A stretch of DNA of 64,000 nt, from positions 62,001 through 126,000 of the forward strand of contig NZ_JACHIO010000009.1 in NCBI RefSeq assembly GCF_014203225.1, written 5' to 3'. Positions 1 to 7,783 of the stretch are shown piece after piece (positions within the stretch are counted from its first letter, which is position 1; the number at the start of each line of letters is the position of its first letter). The stretch comes from Granulicella mallensis (GTDB lineage Bacteria; Acidobacteriota; Terriglobia; Terriglobales; Acidobacteriaceae). The position numbers were made by a program, and so were the translations under genes. The notes beneath the pieces were generated by a model, which saw only the letters and a list, made by a program, of their open reading frames with translations, was not told the origin of the DNA and searched no databases.

Positions 1-186
1 TGCTCCTATGCCGGTTGCGTGCGCGACCAGTTCGGTGACAAGATCCCGCTGATCGTCGACGGAGGTCCCACCGCCCGTTCGATGGCCACCACCATCGTCG
101 ACCTGAGCGGCGGCGGAAACTCCTGGATGATCCTCCGTGAGGGCGCCATCCCGACCCACGAGATTGCGCTCGCCTTGCAACAATGA
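1..186 (+). CDS. Sua5/YciO/YrdC-type threonylcarbamoyl-AMP synthase, C-terminal fragment
   Basis: The gene runs in from the left edge; only the last 61 codons are present, ending in TGA at 184-186. The visible peptide has GDKIPLIVDGGPT followed by STTIVDL-like ATTIVDLSGG and ILREGAIP. This is the typical end of the YrdC domain (DGG, S/T-T-(I/V)-(V/L)-D, RxGxI). Members make threonylcarbamoyl-AMP from threonine, bicarbonate and ATP for the t6A37 modification of ANN-decoding tRNAs. The assignment rests on the C-terminal motif only, so YciO-type paralogues cannot be excluded. The DUF218 gene follows 56 bp downstream on the same strand. Confidence 0.8.
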   Translation, partial: CSYAGCVRDQFGDKIPLIVDGGPTARSMATTIVDLSGGGNSWMILREGAIPTHEIALALQQ

Positions 187-242
187 GGACCCCGTCCATT
201 GGCTTCTGAAGCCGTCTCGCGGCATACTAGAACTTCCCTACC

Positions 243-911
243 ATGACGAACGCGAACAGTCCCGAGACGAAGAGCCCCGCCGGTCGGAGATTCCTGCGCT
301 GGCTTCTCTTGATCCTGCTGCTGGTGGCTGTCGCCTGGTTCGGCTGGGTCTATCGTGAGATCAGGTTCACCGCTGACATAGACAACGCGCAGACCGCCGA
401 TGCGATCGCCGTATTCGGCGCCGCGGAGTATGCCGGACGCCCCTCCCCCGTGCTCCACGCACGCCTGGACAAAGCCGTGGCGCTGTATCAGCGCGGCATC
501 GCCCCCGTGGTTGTCACGCTGGGCGGAGGAGGCGACAAGGACTCCGGCAACACCGAGGGCGGCGTAGGACGCGACTACCTGCTCGCCAACGGCGTGCCCT
601 ATGACAAGATCATCGCCGAGACGGAATCCTTCGATACCGAGCAACAGGTAGAGAAGCTTGCCCTGATCGCAGAACGAGAGCACTTTCGCCACATCGTCGT
701 CGTAAGCGACGGAACGCACCTGTTTCGCATCGCGCTGCTCTGCCGCCGCGCGGGATTGCAGGTCTACACCTCGCCCCGTGCCCCACTCGGACACATCGAC
801 GAACTGGACGAGGCCCAACGCATCATGCACGAGATGCTCAGCTACACGGCCCTGCGGTTCGGCCTGCACGCCAGCTGGATGCATCGCTGGCTGAACGGCA
901 GAGCGGACTAG
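243..911 (+). CDS. DUF218 / YdcF-ElyC family membrane-anchored protein
   Basis: The product is 222 aa. An N-terminal positive stretch is followed by one membrane segment at about residues 19-36 (LLLILLLVAVAWFGW), then an extracytoplasmic DUF218 domain. Family hallmarks are visible: DAIAVFGAAEYAGRPSPVLHARLDKAVALY near the start, VVTLGGGG, an E-x-x-S-x-(D/N)T element (ETESFDTEQQ) and IVVVSDGTHLFR. Members of the family (SanA, ElyC, YdcF) are linked to envelope integrity and peptidoglycan or lipid-carrier metabolism, but the exact reaction is unknown. The gene follows the Sua5-like gene by 56 bp and may be co-transcribed. No strong Shine-Dalgarno sequence precedes the chosen ATG. Confidence 0.8.
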   Translation: MTNANSPETKSPAGRRFLRWLLLILLLVAVAWFGWVYREIRFTADIDNAQTADAIAVFGAAEYAGRPSPVLHARLDKAVALYQRGIAPVVVTLGGGGDKDSGNTEGGVGRDYLLANGVPYDKIIAETESFDTEQQVEKLALIAEREHFRHIVVVSDGTHLFRIALLCRRAGLQVYTSPRAPLGHIDELDEAQRIMHEMLSYTALRFGLHASWMHRWLNGRAD

Positions 912-934
912 CCTCCCGAGTCCTGAGCGAGTTT

Positions 935-1010
935 GCCTTCTCTTTTGCTTTTGTCTTTCTTGTTGTCATTCCCGCAGGGAATCTGCTTCCCGTTGCCCCA
1001 GCAACCCCGG
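935..1010. repeat. REP-like repeat, family A (short copy)
   Basis: A pyrimidine-rich run with TTTTGCTTTTGTC leads into GTCATTCCCGCAGGGAATCTGCTT, whose core TTCCCGCAGGGAA is palindromic. The same TTGC-rich run plus GTCATTCC core recurs near 1850, 19740, 27090, 44710 and 54140. The copy lies between the DUF218 gene and the convergent hydroxylase gene. Confidence 0.7.
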
Positions 1011-1026
1011 CGATCTCTTCCGCGCT

Positions 1027-1749
1027 CTAATTCTCCCTCTGCAACGTCCCAAAGACCCGATCCCAGATGGTCGTATAAAAACCAAAGTTATACCGAAGAT
1101 CGGCATGATGCCGTGCATGAAAGGAGCTGGTTCCTACCTGCTGTATCAGAGGGTTCCGCATCCACTTTGCAGGAAAAGGTTCCACGCCGGCATGTCCCAA
1201 AGTCCCCCAAAGAATATTCAGGCTCAGATAAACCAGGATCGCCACAGCCGATAGGTGAAAAAGCAAAAGCGCGGAGAGAAGCAATGCGCCAAATCCGATC
1301 ACTTCAAACGGATTCAATACAAACAGGCTGATCGGATTCATCGACTCATGCGTGTGGTGCGTCTTATGAACGATCTTGAAGATCCCCGGATGATGAACGA
1401 TACGATGAGTCACATACATCCCCGCATCCATATAGAACAACAGCAGCACGACATCGAACACCATTCTGGGCCACGACGGAAAGGTGATATGAATCCATCC
1501 GGCCTTCCATAGAAACCACCCGGCGATAGATACGCCCGCATTCAACAGAACACAGCCGATTGCAAGATAGATATCATGCGCGATGAGCGGCTGTGGCGCA
1601 GCAAAGACCGTTCGCTTGCGGAAACAGTAGCCAAGCAGCCAGCAACCCGTGATACTCGCGATGGCAATCCCCAAATTACTCACGACGCTAAAGAGCACCC
1701 ATGACGCCGGACTTTGGAGATAAAACCAGTCATACAGAGTCTTCACCAT
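1027..1749 (-). CDS. Sterol desaturase / fatty acid hydroxylase family membrane protein
   Basis: The product is 240 aa with about four predicted membrane segments (for example residues 16-40, 50-72, 86-105 and the 150s-170s). It carries the histidine clusters of the di-iron fatty acid hydroxylase superfamily: HRIVHH, HKTHH and a late HARHHADLRYNFGFYTTIWDRVFGT. These clusters bind two irons in membrane enzymes that hydroxylate or desaturate lipids using O2. The substrate cannot be deduced; hopanoid, sphingolipid and fatty acid are all possible. The gene lies alone, convergent to the DUF218 gene, and its codon use is AT-richer than the neighbours. Family A repeats flank it on both sides. Confidence 0.85.
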   Translation of the reverse strand: MVKTLYDWFYLQSPASWVLFSVVSNLGIAIASITGCWLLGYCFRKRTVFAAPQPLIAHDIYLAIGCVLLNAGVSIAGWFLWKAGWIHITFPSWPRMVFDVVLLLFYMDAGMYVTHRIVHHPGIFKIVHKTHHTHESMNPISLFVLNPFEVIGFGALLLSALLLFHLSAVAILVYLSLNILWGTLGHAGVEPFPAKWMRNPLIQQVGTSSFHARHHADLRYNFGFYTTIWDRVFGTLQREN

Positions 1750-1842
1750 AGGCTCATCCTACGGAATCGACCCTACTGCCTGCAAAGCTTAAACGCCGCA
1801 CCTGGACACTTAGAATCCTCCCCGAATCGTGCAGAGAGGCAG

Positions 1843-2110
1843 TTGCTTTTGCTTTTGCTGTTGCTGTTGCTGTTGCTGTTGCCTTTGCCTTTGCCTTTGC
1901 TTTTGCTTTTGCTTTTGCTTTTGCTTTTGCTTTTCTGGTTGTCATTCCGAGCGCAGCGAGGAACCTGCTGTCTCCCGCTTTTTGTCAGTACGACCACAAG
2001 CGTTGTGTGTTTGTTCAAACCTGTTCTGCGTTTCAGCTCACGTGTTCCTGGGCGATACGAGCGAAGAACGGGAGACAGCAGGTTCCTCGCTACGCTCGGA
2101 ATGACAACCA
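1843..2110. repeat. Microsatellite-tailed REP-like inverted repeat, family A
   Basis: From 1843 to about 1931 the sequence is a degenerate hexanucleotide tandem (TTGCTT, TTGCTG and TTGCCT units). It runs into GTTGTCATTCCGAGCGCAGCGAGGAACCTGCTGTCTCCCGC (in part), and the same palindrome returns inverted at 2065-2106 (GGGAGACAGCAGGTTCC then CTCGGAATGACAACC). The two arms would fold into a long stem around about 85 bp of central sequence. All reading frames through the tract are low-complexity artefacts. The rest of the 1750-2320 gap, up to prfB, shows no gene. It contains a second inverted pair, ACTGACCCATCG near 2257 and CGATGGGTCAGT near 2294, which could terminate prfB. Confidence 0.85.
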
Positions 2111-2254
2111 AAAATGCAAATTCAAAAACAAAGGCCACCGACTTCCACGCGACCTGGAAGATGACTCAGATCTGAGCCTTGGGTACATCCATGTCACAGT
2201 CGAGTTTAGTCGTAAATGCAGGGGACACGATATTCCTCCCGCGACGCTTACGAC

Positions 2255-2312
2255 ACTGACCCATCGTGGAGAGAAGCTGAATACTTTTCTCAGCGATGGG
2301 TCAGTGTCGAAT
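2255..2312. terminator. Inverted repeat downstream of prfB
   Basis: GACACTGACCCATCG near 2253-2267 is complementary to CGATGGGTCAGTGTC near 2294-2308, giving a stem of about 15 bp with a 26-base loop just past the prfB stop. There is no clean U-run, so it may act in termination, in mRNA protection, or both. Confidence 0.5.
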
Positions 2313-2320
2313 GACATCTG

Positions 2321-3455
2321 TCACCCCAGATCGTCGTCCGCCACCGCCGCCGGTACGCCGCCCTCGCGACGCATCTTGAGATAGCCCCGAATAAAAGGCT
2401 CAAGCTCGCCATCCAGCACCCGATCGACATCACCGACCTCTACGCGTGTCCGCAGGTCCTTGGCGATGCGATACGGCTGCAACACATAGCTGCGAATCTG
2501 CGAGCCGAAGTTAATTTCCAGCTTTGAGTCTTCCAGCTTGCGGCTGACAGCCTTCTTTTTATCGAGTTCGTACTCATAGAGGCGTGACCGCAGCATCTTC
2601 ATCGCTCTCTCTTTGTTCTTATGCTGGGAGCGCTCATTCTGGCAGCCTGCAACAATACCCGTCGGAAGATGCGTGATGCGCACGGCTGAGTCCGTCGTAT
2701 TGACGTGCTGGCCGCCCTTACCACCCGAGCGATAAGTATCGATACGCAGATCGTCAGGCTTGATGTCGATCACGATGGAATCGTCGATCTCAGGCGAGAC
2801 AAAGACGCTGGCAAAGCTCGTATGGCGGCGCTTGGCCTGATCGAACGGAGAAATACGTACCAGCCGATGTACCCCCGTCTCACCCGCAATTAAGCCGAAG
2901 GCAAAGTCGCCCGTAATGGTAAAGGTCGCGGACTTGATGCCCGCTTCATCCCCATCCTGCAGTTCGTTAATCTCGGTCTTGAAGCCCTGCCGCTCCGCCC
3001 AGCGCAGATACATGCGCATCAGCATCTCAGCCCAGTCCTGGCTCTCGGTTCCTCCAGCTCCTGGATGTACCGTAATAATGGCATTCAGGGAATCGTTCTC
3101 TTCCGAGAGCATGGTCCGCGATTCCAGAGCTTCGGAGAAAGCTACCAGGGAATCAATCTCACGCTTGAGATCCGGTTCAACCGAGGCTTCGCCCTCACGC
3201 ATCAGGTCAAAATAAGCGTCTATGTCCTCGCCGCGGCGTGCCAGCTCCGCATCGTCGGCCAGTTGCGATTCAAGCCGCTTCCGCTCGCGCATCAACGGCT
3301 GCGATCTCGCAGCATCAGCCCAGACCGCCGGGTCGGCGATCTTTTCTTCTATAACGGCAAGCTCTTTTTTGAGGCGGGACGAGTCAAAGATACTCCCGCA
3401 GGTCGCGCACTTTCTCACGGACCGGGGAGTAAGCAAATTCAAGATCATTCAACAT
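2321..3455 (-). CDS. prfB: Peptide chain release factor 2, with programmed +1 frameshift
   Basis: RF2 recognises UGA and UAA and releases the finished chain from the ribosome. The zero-frame start is ATG at 3455-3453 and reads MLNDLEFAYSPVREKVRDLREYL, then an in-frame TGA at 3386-3384. Skipping one base at CTT-TGA-C continues as DSSRLKKELAVIEEK. The site CTTTGAC and the upstream Shine-Dalgarno-like GCGGGAG match the classic autoregulatory RF2 frameshift. The joined product is about 377 aa. The catalytic GGQ loop (RSGGKGGQHVNTTDSAVRITHLPTG) is intact. The gene lies 5 bp downstream of lnt and is probably co-transcribed with it. An automatic call that ignores the shift would start at 3448 and give a wrong N-terminus. 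Confidence 0.96.
3383..3400 (-). promoter_or_regulatory. RF2 programmed +1 frameshift site
   Basis: Read on the minus strand the site is GCGGGAGTATCTTTGAC. It comprises a Shine-Dalgarno-like GGGAG, slippery CTT, in-frame stop TGA and a following C (the weak-termination context). The zero frame encodes 23 codons before the stop, and the +1 frame opens the conserved RF2 body. This is established biology for prfB; here it is read directly from the sequence. Confidence 0.95.
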
Positions 3456-3460
3456 AAGAA

Positions 3461-5059
3461 CTAGTTTACTGCTCTTCGCCCCATAAAACTCATGGCCAGC
3501 ATCGCGGCGCTTACCAGGGCACATATCCAGGCAAACCAATCGCCATGCCTGGTATAGAAAGTCAGCTCTTCCCGATAGCCAAAAGCGACCTCGATCGAGC
3601 CCCGGATATGGCGTGGCATACTCGCGGTAATACGGCCATAGGGATCAATCGCAGCCGTAAGTCCGGTATTGGTCGCGCGTAAAACCCACCGGTTATTTTC
3701 AATGGCGCGCATCCGAACCATGTCCAGATGCTCCCATGGAGCGCTCGTATCGCCGTACCAGCCATCGTCCGAGATATTCACCAGCACCTGCGAGCCATCA
3801 TCTACAAAGCGACGGATATCGTCACCAAAGATCGATTCATAACAGATGAAGACACCATATTTTTTGCCCCTGGTCTCGAATAAACTCCGCTGCAATCCGG
3901 GCACGAACAACAGATCGTCAAGCAGATGACCCACGAAGAAAAATAACGGCTTGTAAGGCGTGTATTCCCCAAAGGGCACAAGATGCATCTTGTCGTAGCG
4001 CCCGGCACGGCTTCCGTCGGCAGCAAAGAACGTCGAAGAGTTATAGACATGCCCGAGCCCATCGCTATCGCGCGGCGCCAGGCTTATATCGTTCACAATC
4101 ACCGAAGTACCGGAGCGTCTGGCTACCTCGCCCATGGCCTGCAGAAAATAAGGATCGCCATCCCTAAACGCTGTTGGAGCCTCAGGCCAGGCAATCATAT
4201 CCGGCGTTGAAGAAGAATTCGCCGTCCCACCATGAATGCCCAGAGTGAATTGAGGATGCAGACTTAGATCCGTAAAGGAGGCTAACATCTGCGGTTCCGT
4301 CTCTGGAGTCGCAGGTGCTTCCGCTCCGATGCCGAGGTTCTCCTGCAATAAAACGGCTCGCGCTGTCGCCTCTGAACTGGCTGACGGCGACCCATGTCCC
4401 GCGACCAATGTTGTCACAATCGTTAACACGGCTGCGAATATTGGTCCGGCGTAAGAATTTTTACCCTGCCTGGGGAAGATTCTAGATACCCAGAGAATAT
4501 TGACCAGCACAATCACAAAGGACAGCCCGAAGACGCCTGTCCACGGGGCTAAACGGGTAACCGTAAGATTGTCGACCTGGGTATAACCCAACAGATCCCA
4601 GGGAAATCCCGTGATGCGAGCCCTGGCAAATTCCACGCCCACCCATACGAACGGCACGATCCAAAGTACTGTCTGTGGCGAGAATTTGCGATGAAGGAGG
4701 CCCACCAGCCAGCTAAAAAGTCCGTGATAGAGACCGACATATAACGAAAATAAGACCAGAATTCCGAACGCCGCGACACTGGGAATGCCACCGTAAAGAT
4801 GCATGGTCCGGTAGACCCAATAGCAATTTCCCATGTACCAGAAGAAGCCACAGATATAGCCGAGAAGCGCTGTTTGAGCGGGTTTCAAGCGATTTCCATG
4901 AGTATCTTTACCCAGCAGCGCCATGAGTAAAGGCACCAGGCAAAACCAGCAAAAAACTCTACGCCAGGAAGGTACAGGTCCTGAAATCGGAAACGGCAGC
5001 ACCTGCAGTAACGACGATAGAATCGCGAGTGTCCAGAGACGTAGAGGGATAGTCCGCAT
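3461..5059 (-). CDS. lnt: Apolipoprotein N-acyltransferase
   Basis: Lnt transfers an acyl chain from phospholipid to the N-terminal cysteine of diacylated lipoproteins, the last step of lipoprotein maturation in the inner membrane. From the ATG at 5059 (MRTIPLRLW) the product is 532 aa. It has a hydrophobic N-terminal half with several membrane segments, then a nitrilase-type domain. The catalytic triad is visible: Glu at about 293 (MIAWPEAPTAF), Lys at about 357 (RYDKMHLVPFGEYTP) and Cys at about 406 (GVFICYESIFG). An upstream in-frame ATG at 5077 is less likely because the membrane segment begins right after 5059. It heads an lnt-prfB transcript. Confidence 0.95.
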   Translation of the reverse strand: MRTIPLRLWTLAILSSLLQVLPFPISGPVPSWRRVFCWFCLVPLLMALLGKDTHGNRLKPAQTALLGYICGFFWYMGNCYWVYRTMHLYGGIPSVAAFGILVLFSLYVGLYHGLFSWLVGLLHRKFSPQTVLWIVPFVWVGVEFARARITGFPWDLLGYTQVDNLTVTRLAPWTGVFGLSFVIVLVNILWVSRIFPRQGKNSYAGPIFAAVLTIVTTLVAGHGSPSASSEATARAVLLQENLGIGAEAPATPETEPQMLASFTDLSLHPQFTLGIHGGTANSSSTPDMIAWPEAPTAFRDGDPYFLQAMGEVARRSGTSVIVNDISLAPRDSDGLGHVYNSSTFFAADGSRAGRYDKMHLVPFGEYTPYKPLFFFVGHLLDDLLFVPGLQRSLFETRGKKYGVFICYESIFGDDIRRFVDDGSQVLVNISDDGWYGDTSAPWEHLDMVRMRAIENNRWVLRATNTGLTAAIDPYGRITASMPRHIRGSIEVAFGYREELTFYTRHGDWFAWICALVSAAMLAMSFMGRRAVN

Positions 5060-5309
5060 CGGTTTCGAGTCTAGCACTCAGAGTACGAGCAGACTGTCAC
5101 GGGATTATTACGGCTTACCTGCACGAAGAAGAGGCGAAATAAGAACCAACTTATATGCGCCTTAGCGTTATCTCATACGTCAAAACAGAAAGAAGATCGT
5201 AATTTATCGATTGCAATTGTAGAATCGAAGATTATATGGTGTAAGTCCATCGCAGTTATGTCTAGCAACAGATACGATGGAATTAGAAAGAATGAATGGA
5301 GATTTCAAA

Positions 5310-5651
5310 ATGGACTTCAATCGCATTGTGTCGGAGCTGGACGCTGAGATAGCACGACTGCAACATATTCGCTCTGCCCTTACGGCAGGCGCCGGGACAA
5401 GCACCGCTACCTCCAGCGTAGCCTCCACCGCTCTCGCCAAGAAGTCGGGACGTGGCCGTCCCAAGGGCAGCAAAAATGCTCCCAAGCCCGGAGCCGCCAA
5501 GGTCGCGCAGGTAGCAGCACCCAAGCCCGTTGCCGCAAAGGCCGCCAAGAGCGCAGGCAAGCGCAAGCTGAGCCCCGAAGGCCGCAAGCGCATCGCCGAA
5601 GCCATGAAGCGCCGCTGGGCTGAGCGCCGCAAGGAAACCGCAAAGAAGTAG
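5310..5651 (+). CDS. Small Lys/Ala-rich protein with AT-hook-like motif
   Basis: The product is 113 aa, not assignable to a named family. The N-terminus (MDFNRIVSELDAEIARLQHIRSAL) looks like a short coiled coil. A Ser/Thr/Ala linker follows, then GRGRPKGSKN, which resembles an AT-hook (RGRP core), then an Ala/Lys/Pro-rich stretch and a basic tail KRKLSPEGRKRIAEAMKRRWAERRK. This suggests a nucleoid-associated or regulatory DNA-binding protein. ATG 5310 is preferred over ATG 5277 because GGAG sits 8 bases upstream of it. The upstream 5080-5300 region is AT-rich and probably holds the promoter. A long perfect hairpin follows the gene. Confidence 0.75.
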   Translation: MDFNRIVSELDAEIARLQHIRSALTAGAGTSTATSSVASTALAKKSGRGRPKGSKNAPKPGAAKVAQVAAPKPVAAKAAKSAGKRKLSPEGRKRIAEAMKRRWAERRKETAKK

Positions 5652-5673
5652 TCTTTACCAGACAGACTTGGAA

Positions 5674-5727
5674 CTACAAAGAGAGAATGGAACCCTGAAG
5701 GCTCAGGGTTCCATTCTCTCTTTGTAG
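5674..5727. terminator. Perfect 25-bp-arm hairpin after the AT-hook gene
   Basis: Positions 5674-5698 and 5703-5727 are exact reverse complements (beginning CTACAAAGAGAGAATGG) around the 4-base loop AGGC. There is no long T-run, but the stem includes CTTTGTAG at its foot. It lies 22 bp after the stop of the upstream gene and probably terminates or stabilises that mRNA. Confidence 0.8.
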
Positions 5728-5778
5728 CATTGGCGCTATCTCCAACCTTATGGCCACCAGGGCTAAAAATCGATGTCC

Positions 5779-5850
5779 GCGAAAACTATAGGGCTGGAGG
5801 CCTGATCTGTGAGATCGATCAGGCCTTCAGCCCTGAGTTTGTATTTGTTC
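5779..5850. repeat. Palindromic element between convergent genes
   Basis: AGGGCTGGAGGCCTGATC and GATCAGGCCTTCAGCCCT form an imperfect inverted repeat with a short central GTGAGATC region. It resembles the GGGCTxxAGCCC modules of the larger palindrome-chain repeats. The rest of the gap from 5652 to 5980 shows no convincing gene; the one ORF here is built from this palindrome. Confidence 0.6.
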
Positions 5851-5980
5851 TCGTTCAGCCCAGATTACAGCGCAGCTTCAGCGCTGAGTACGTACTAGCT
5901 CCGGAGATGAATTTCCCTGGAGGACAAGAAAAACGAAAGGATCGCGCGGCCACTGATTCTGGACACATTGCAATCCATTA

Positions 5981-6628
5981 CTAATGGATTGCAATCACTT
6001 CGCGCACATTATCCTTCCCCAGAAAGAAGCGCACTCTGCTGTATCCCTCCAGAAACTTCTCGATCTGGCGGGTTTGATAGACCGCCTGCACCGGAAAATT
6101 CCCTGAATTCAGCACGATCAGGTTCTCGCTATCCGTGAGCTGATAGCGGGAAAAGGCAGTCCCTGGCCCGTCAAGACGGCCATGAAAGAAAGCCAGCAGG
6201 CTGCCATCCGGACGAAGTACCTGGCGCAGCCTCTGAAATAAAGCCGGAACCAACTGTGGTGGCAGGTAGTTTGCGGTATCCCAGAGAAGAATGACATCGA
6301 AGTCTCGCTGCGAAAAATCGAGGTTGGCGGCGACAAAGGCGTCCGTATCGAACTCCGGCTGGCTTCCCTTCTTCGCGTCGGGCTCAGCCGGCTTCAACCA
6401 TTCCGGCCGCGCCGCATCCTGCACGATGTTCGACATATAAACGCTATGTCCCAGAGAAGTCAGATAGTTGATATTGGCCGGCGAGGTCGCGCCGAAGTCG
6501 AGTACCCGCAGAGCTTCACTCGCCTTCATAAGCGTGAGAATATCGTTCCAGCCTCGAGAATGACGAGTTGAACTTTCTCCAGTCCCATTACCACCGGAGT
6601 CCTTACCTTTTTTGAAGAGGTCAAACAT
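5981..6628 (-). CDS. SAM-dependent class I methyltransferase-like protein
   Basis: The product is 215 aa. After a basic, Gly-rich N-terminus the Rossmann-like core begins at about residue 40: LRVLDFGATSPANINYLTSLGHSVYMSNIV corresponds to motif I (here D-F-G-A-T instead of D-x-G-x-G). FDVILLWDTANYLPPQLVPALFQRLRQVLRPDGSLLAFFHG corresponds to motifs IV-VI. The substrate is unknown. The glycine loop is unusual, so a non-catalytic family member is possible. It is a single gene, convergent to the palindromic region. Confidence 0.7.
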   Translation of the reverse strand: MFDLFKKGKDSGGNGTGESSTRHSRGWNDILTLMKASEALRVLDFGATSPANINYLTSLGHSVYMSNIVQDAARPEWLKPAEPDAKKGSQPEFDTDAFVAANLDFSQRDFDVILLWDTANYLPPQLVPALFQRLRQVLRPDGSLLAFFHGRLDGPGTAFSRYQLTDSENLIVLNSGNFPVQAVYQTRQIEKFLEGYSRVRFFLGKDNVREVIAIH

Positions 6629-6848
6629 GGCTAGCTTTCCAGAGTCGAAAAGACTCTCAGGCTTTTCCTTCCGTCAGCGTAACAGTGCCTTTCACAAGCC
6701 CCGTCGTTTCATTAAACTTTATGGCGTGACCGCTATCCCCTAAGGGTTACAGTAGCACTGAGCCGAACTATACCCAAGCAAATGCGGAAGTACAATCGTC
6801 TTCTGCCCAAACTTATGCGTCTAAGCTTTACAGCGAGGCTTCTGCAGA

Positions 6849-7775
6849 TTGAGATTTTTGACACGACTTTCATTGCCGCAGGTGGAATCCGGAAGCTTTG
6901 CAGCAATTTTGCTTCTATTTTGCAGCGCAACTCTCCCTGCTTGCCTTTCCGGCATAGCTACCCGGGCGTTCGCACAAAATCAGACCTCCGTAGCGCTTCC
7001 TTCTGAGCCACCACGGTTCTGGATCGAGCAGGCAGCAGCCAATGAGCAGCACATCATCGAAGCTGACGGCACCTTCCCGCTACGCTATCGTCAGCGCAAG
7101 GTCGACGCCAAAGGCGACACCACGCGTGAGATCATCGAAAGCCGGGAGGGCGCCGTTGCGCGACTGATCGAGCGGAATGGACAACCCATCACCGCCAGCG
7201 AAGACACCGGCGAGCGCCAGAGGCTGGCGGACGCGCTAGCCTCTCCAGCCGACTTCATCAAGCACCACAGGCGTGACTCCGGCACACGCTCCGACGTTCT
7301 TAGCCTGGTTCGGCTGATCCCGCAGGCCATGACCTTTACCTATGTCCCCGGACAGCCGCAACCTCAGAACGCAACCTCGCGGCAGATTGTGATCGACTTT
7401 CAGCCTGACCCCAAGTTCAAGCCACCAACCATCCTCTCCAGCGCACTTACAGGCCTTGCGGGCCGGTTCTGGATCGACGAGAGGACGCACCAGCTAACGC
7501 GTGGCGAGGCGCATGTTCTCCATACCGTCGACTTTGGCTGGGGGATACTCGGCAGCATCCATCCGGGCGGCACCGTGGAGTTCGAGCAGGCTGATGCCGG
7601 CAACGGCCGCTGGGTCTACTCGCATCTGGATGAACATCTGGTCTTTCGCGTACTGGTCAAGACCGTACCCGAAAACACGCTGATGACGAATACAAACTTC
7701 CGTCAGCTACCAGCGCAGATCTCCTATCAGGATGCCATTCACATCCTGCTGGCGATGCCCATTCCCCTGAAGTAG
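6849..7775 (+). CDS. Secreted/periplasmic protein of unknown function
   Basis: The product is 308 aa. A signal peptide is likely (hydrophobic FAAILLLFCSATLPACLSGIATRAFAQ, cleavage after AFAQ at about residue 43). The mature part resembles the beta-rich outer-membrane lipoprotein sorting type seen in Acidobacteria: WIEQAAANEQHIIEADGTFPLRYRQRKVDAKGDTTREIIESREGAVARLIERNGQPI, then FWIDERTHQLTRGEAHVLHTVDFGWGILGSIHPGGTVEFEQ. That pattern suggests a lipid- or lipoprotein-binding half-barrel (LolA-like), but this is inference. An alternative start lies upstream at 6782 in another frame. The gene is convergent with menC, leaving only 8 bp between their ends. Confidence 0.7.
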   Translation: MRFLTRLSLPQVESGSFAAILLLFCSATLPACLSGIATRAFAQNQTSVALPSEPPRFWIEQAAANEQHIIEADGTFPLRYRQRKVDAKGDTTREIIESREGAVARLIERNGQPITASEDTGERQRLADALASPADFIKHHRRDSGTRSDVLSLVRLIPQAMTFTYVPGQPQPQNATSRQIVIDFQPDPKFKPPTILSSALTGLAGRFWIDERTHQLTRGEAHVLHTVDFGWGILGSIHPGGTVEFEQADAGNGRWVYSHLDEHLVFRVLVKTVPENTLMTNTNFRQLPAQISYQDAIHILLAMPIPLK

Positions 7776-7783
7776 AACAACGC

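Noticed and set aside
1754-2384. Several ORFs of poly-Lys/Ala, poly-Leu/Pro or poly-Cys character in all frames
   Set aside because: They are readings of the hexanucleotide microsatellite and the family A palindrome, with no conserved protein features.
5730-5984. 84-aa plus-strand ORF
   Set aside because: Built on the palindromic element at 5779-5850 and not similar to a protein family.
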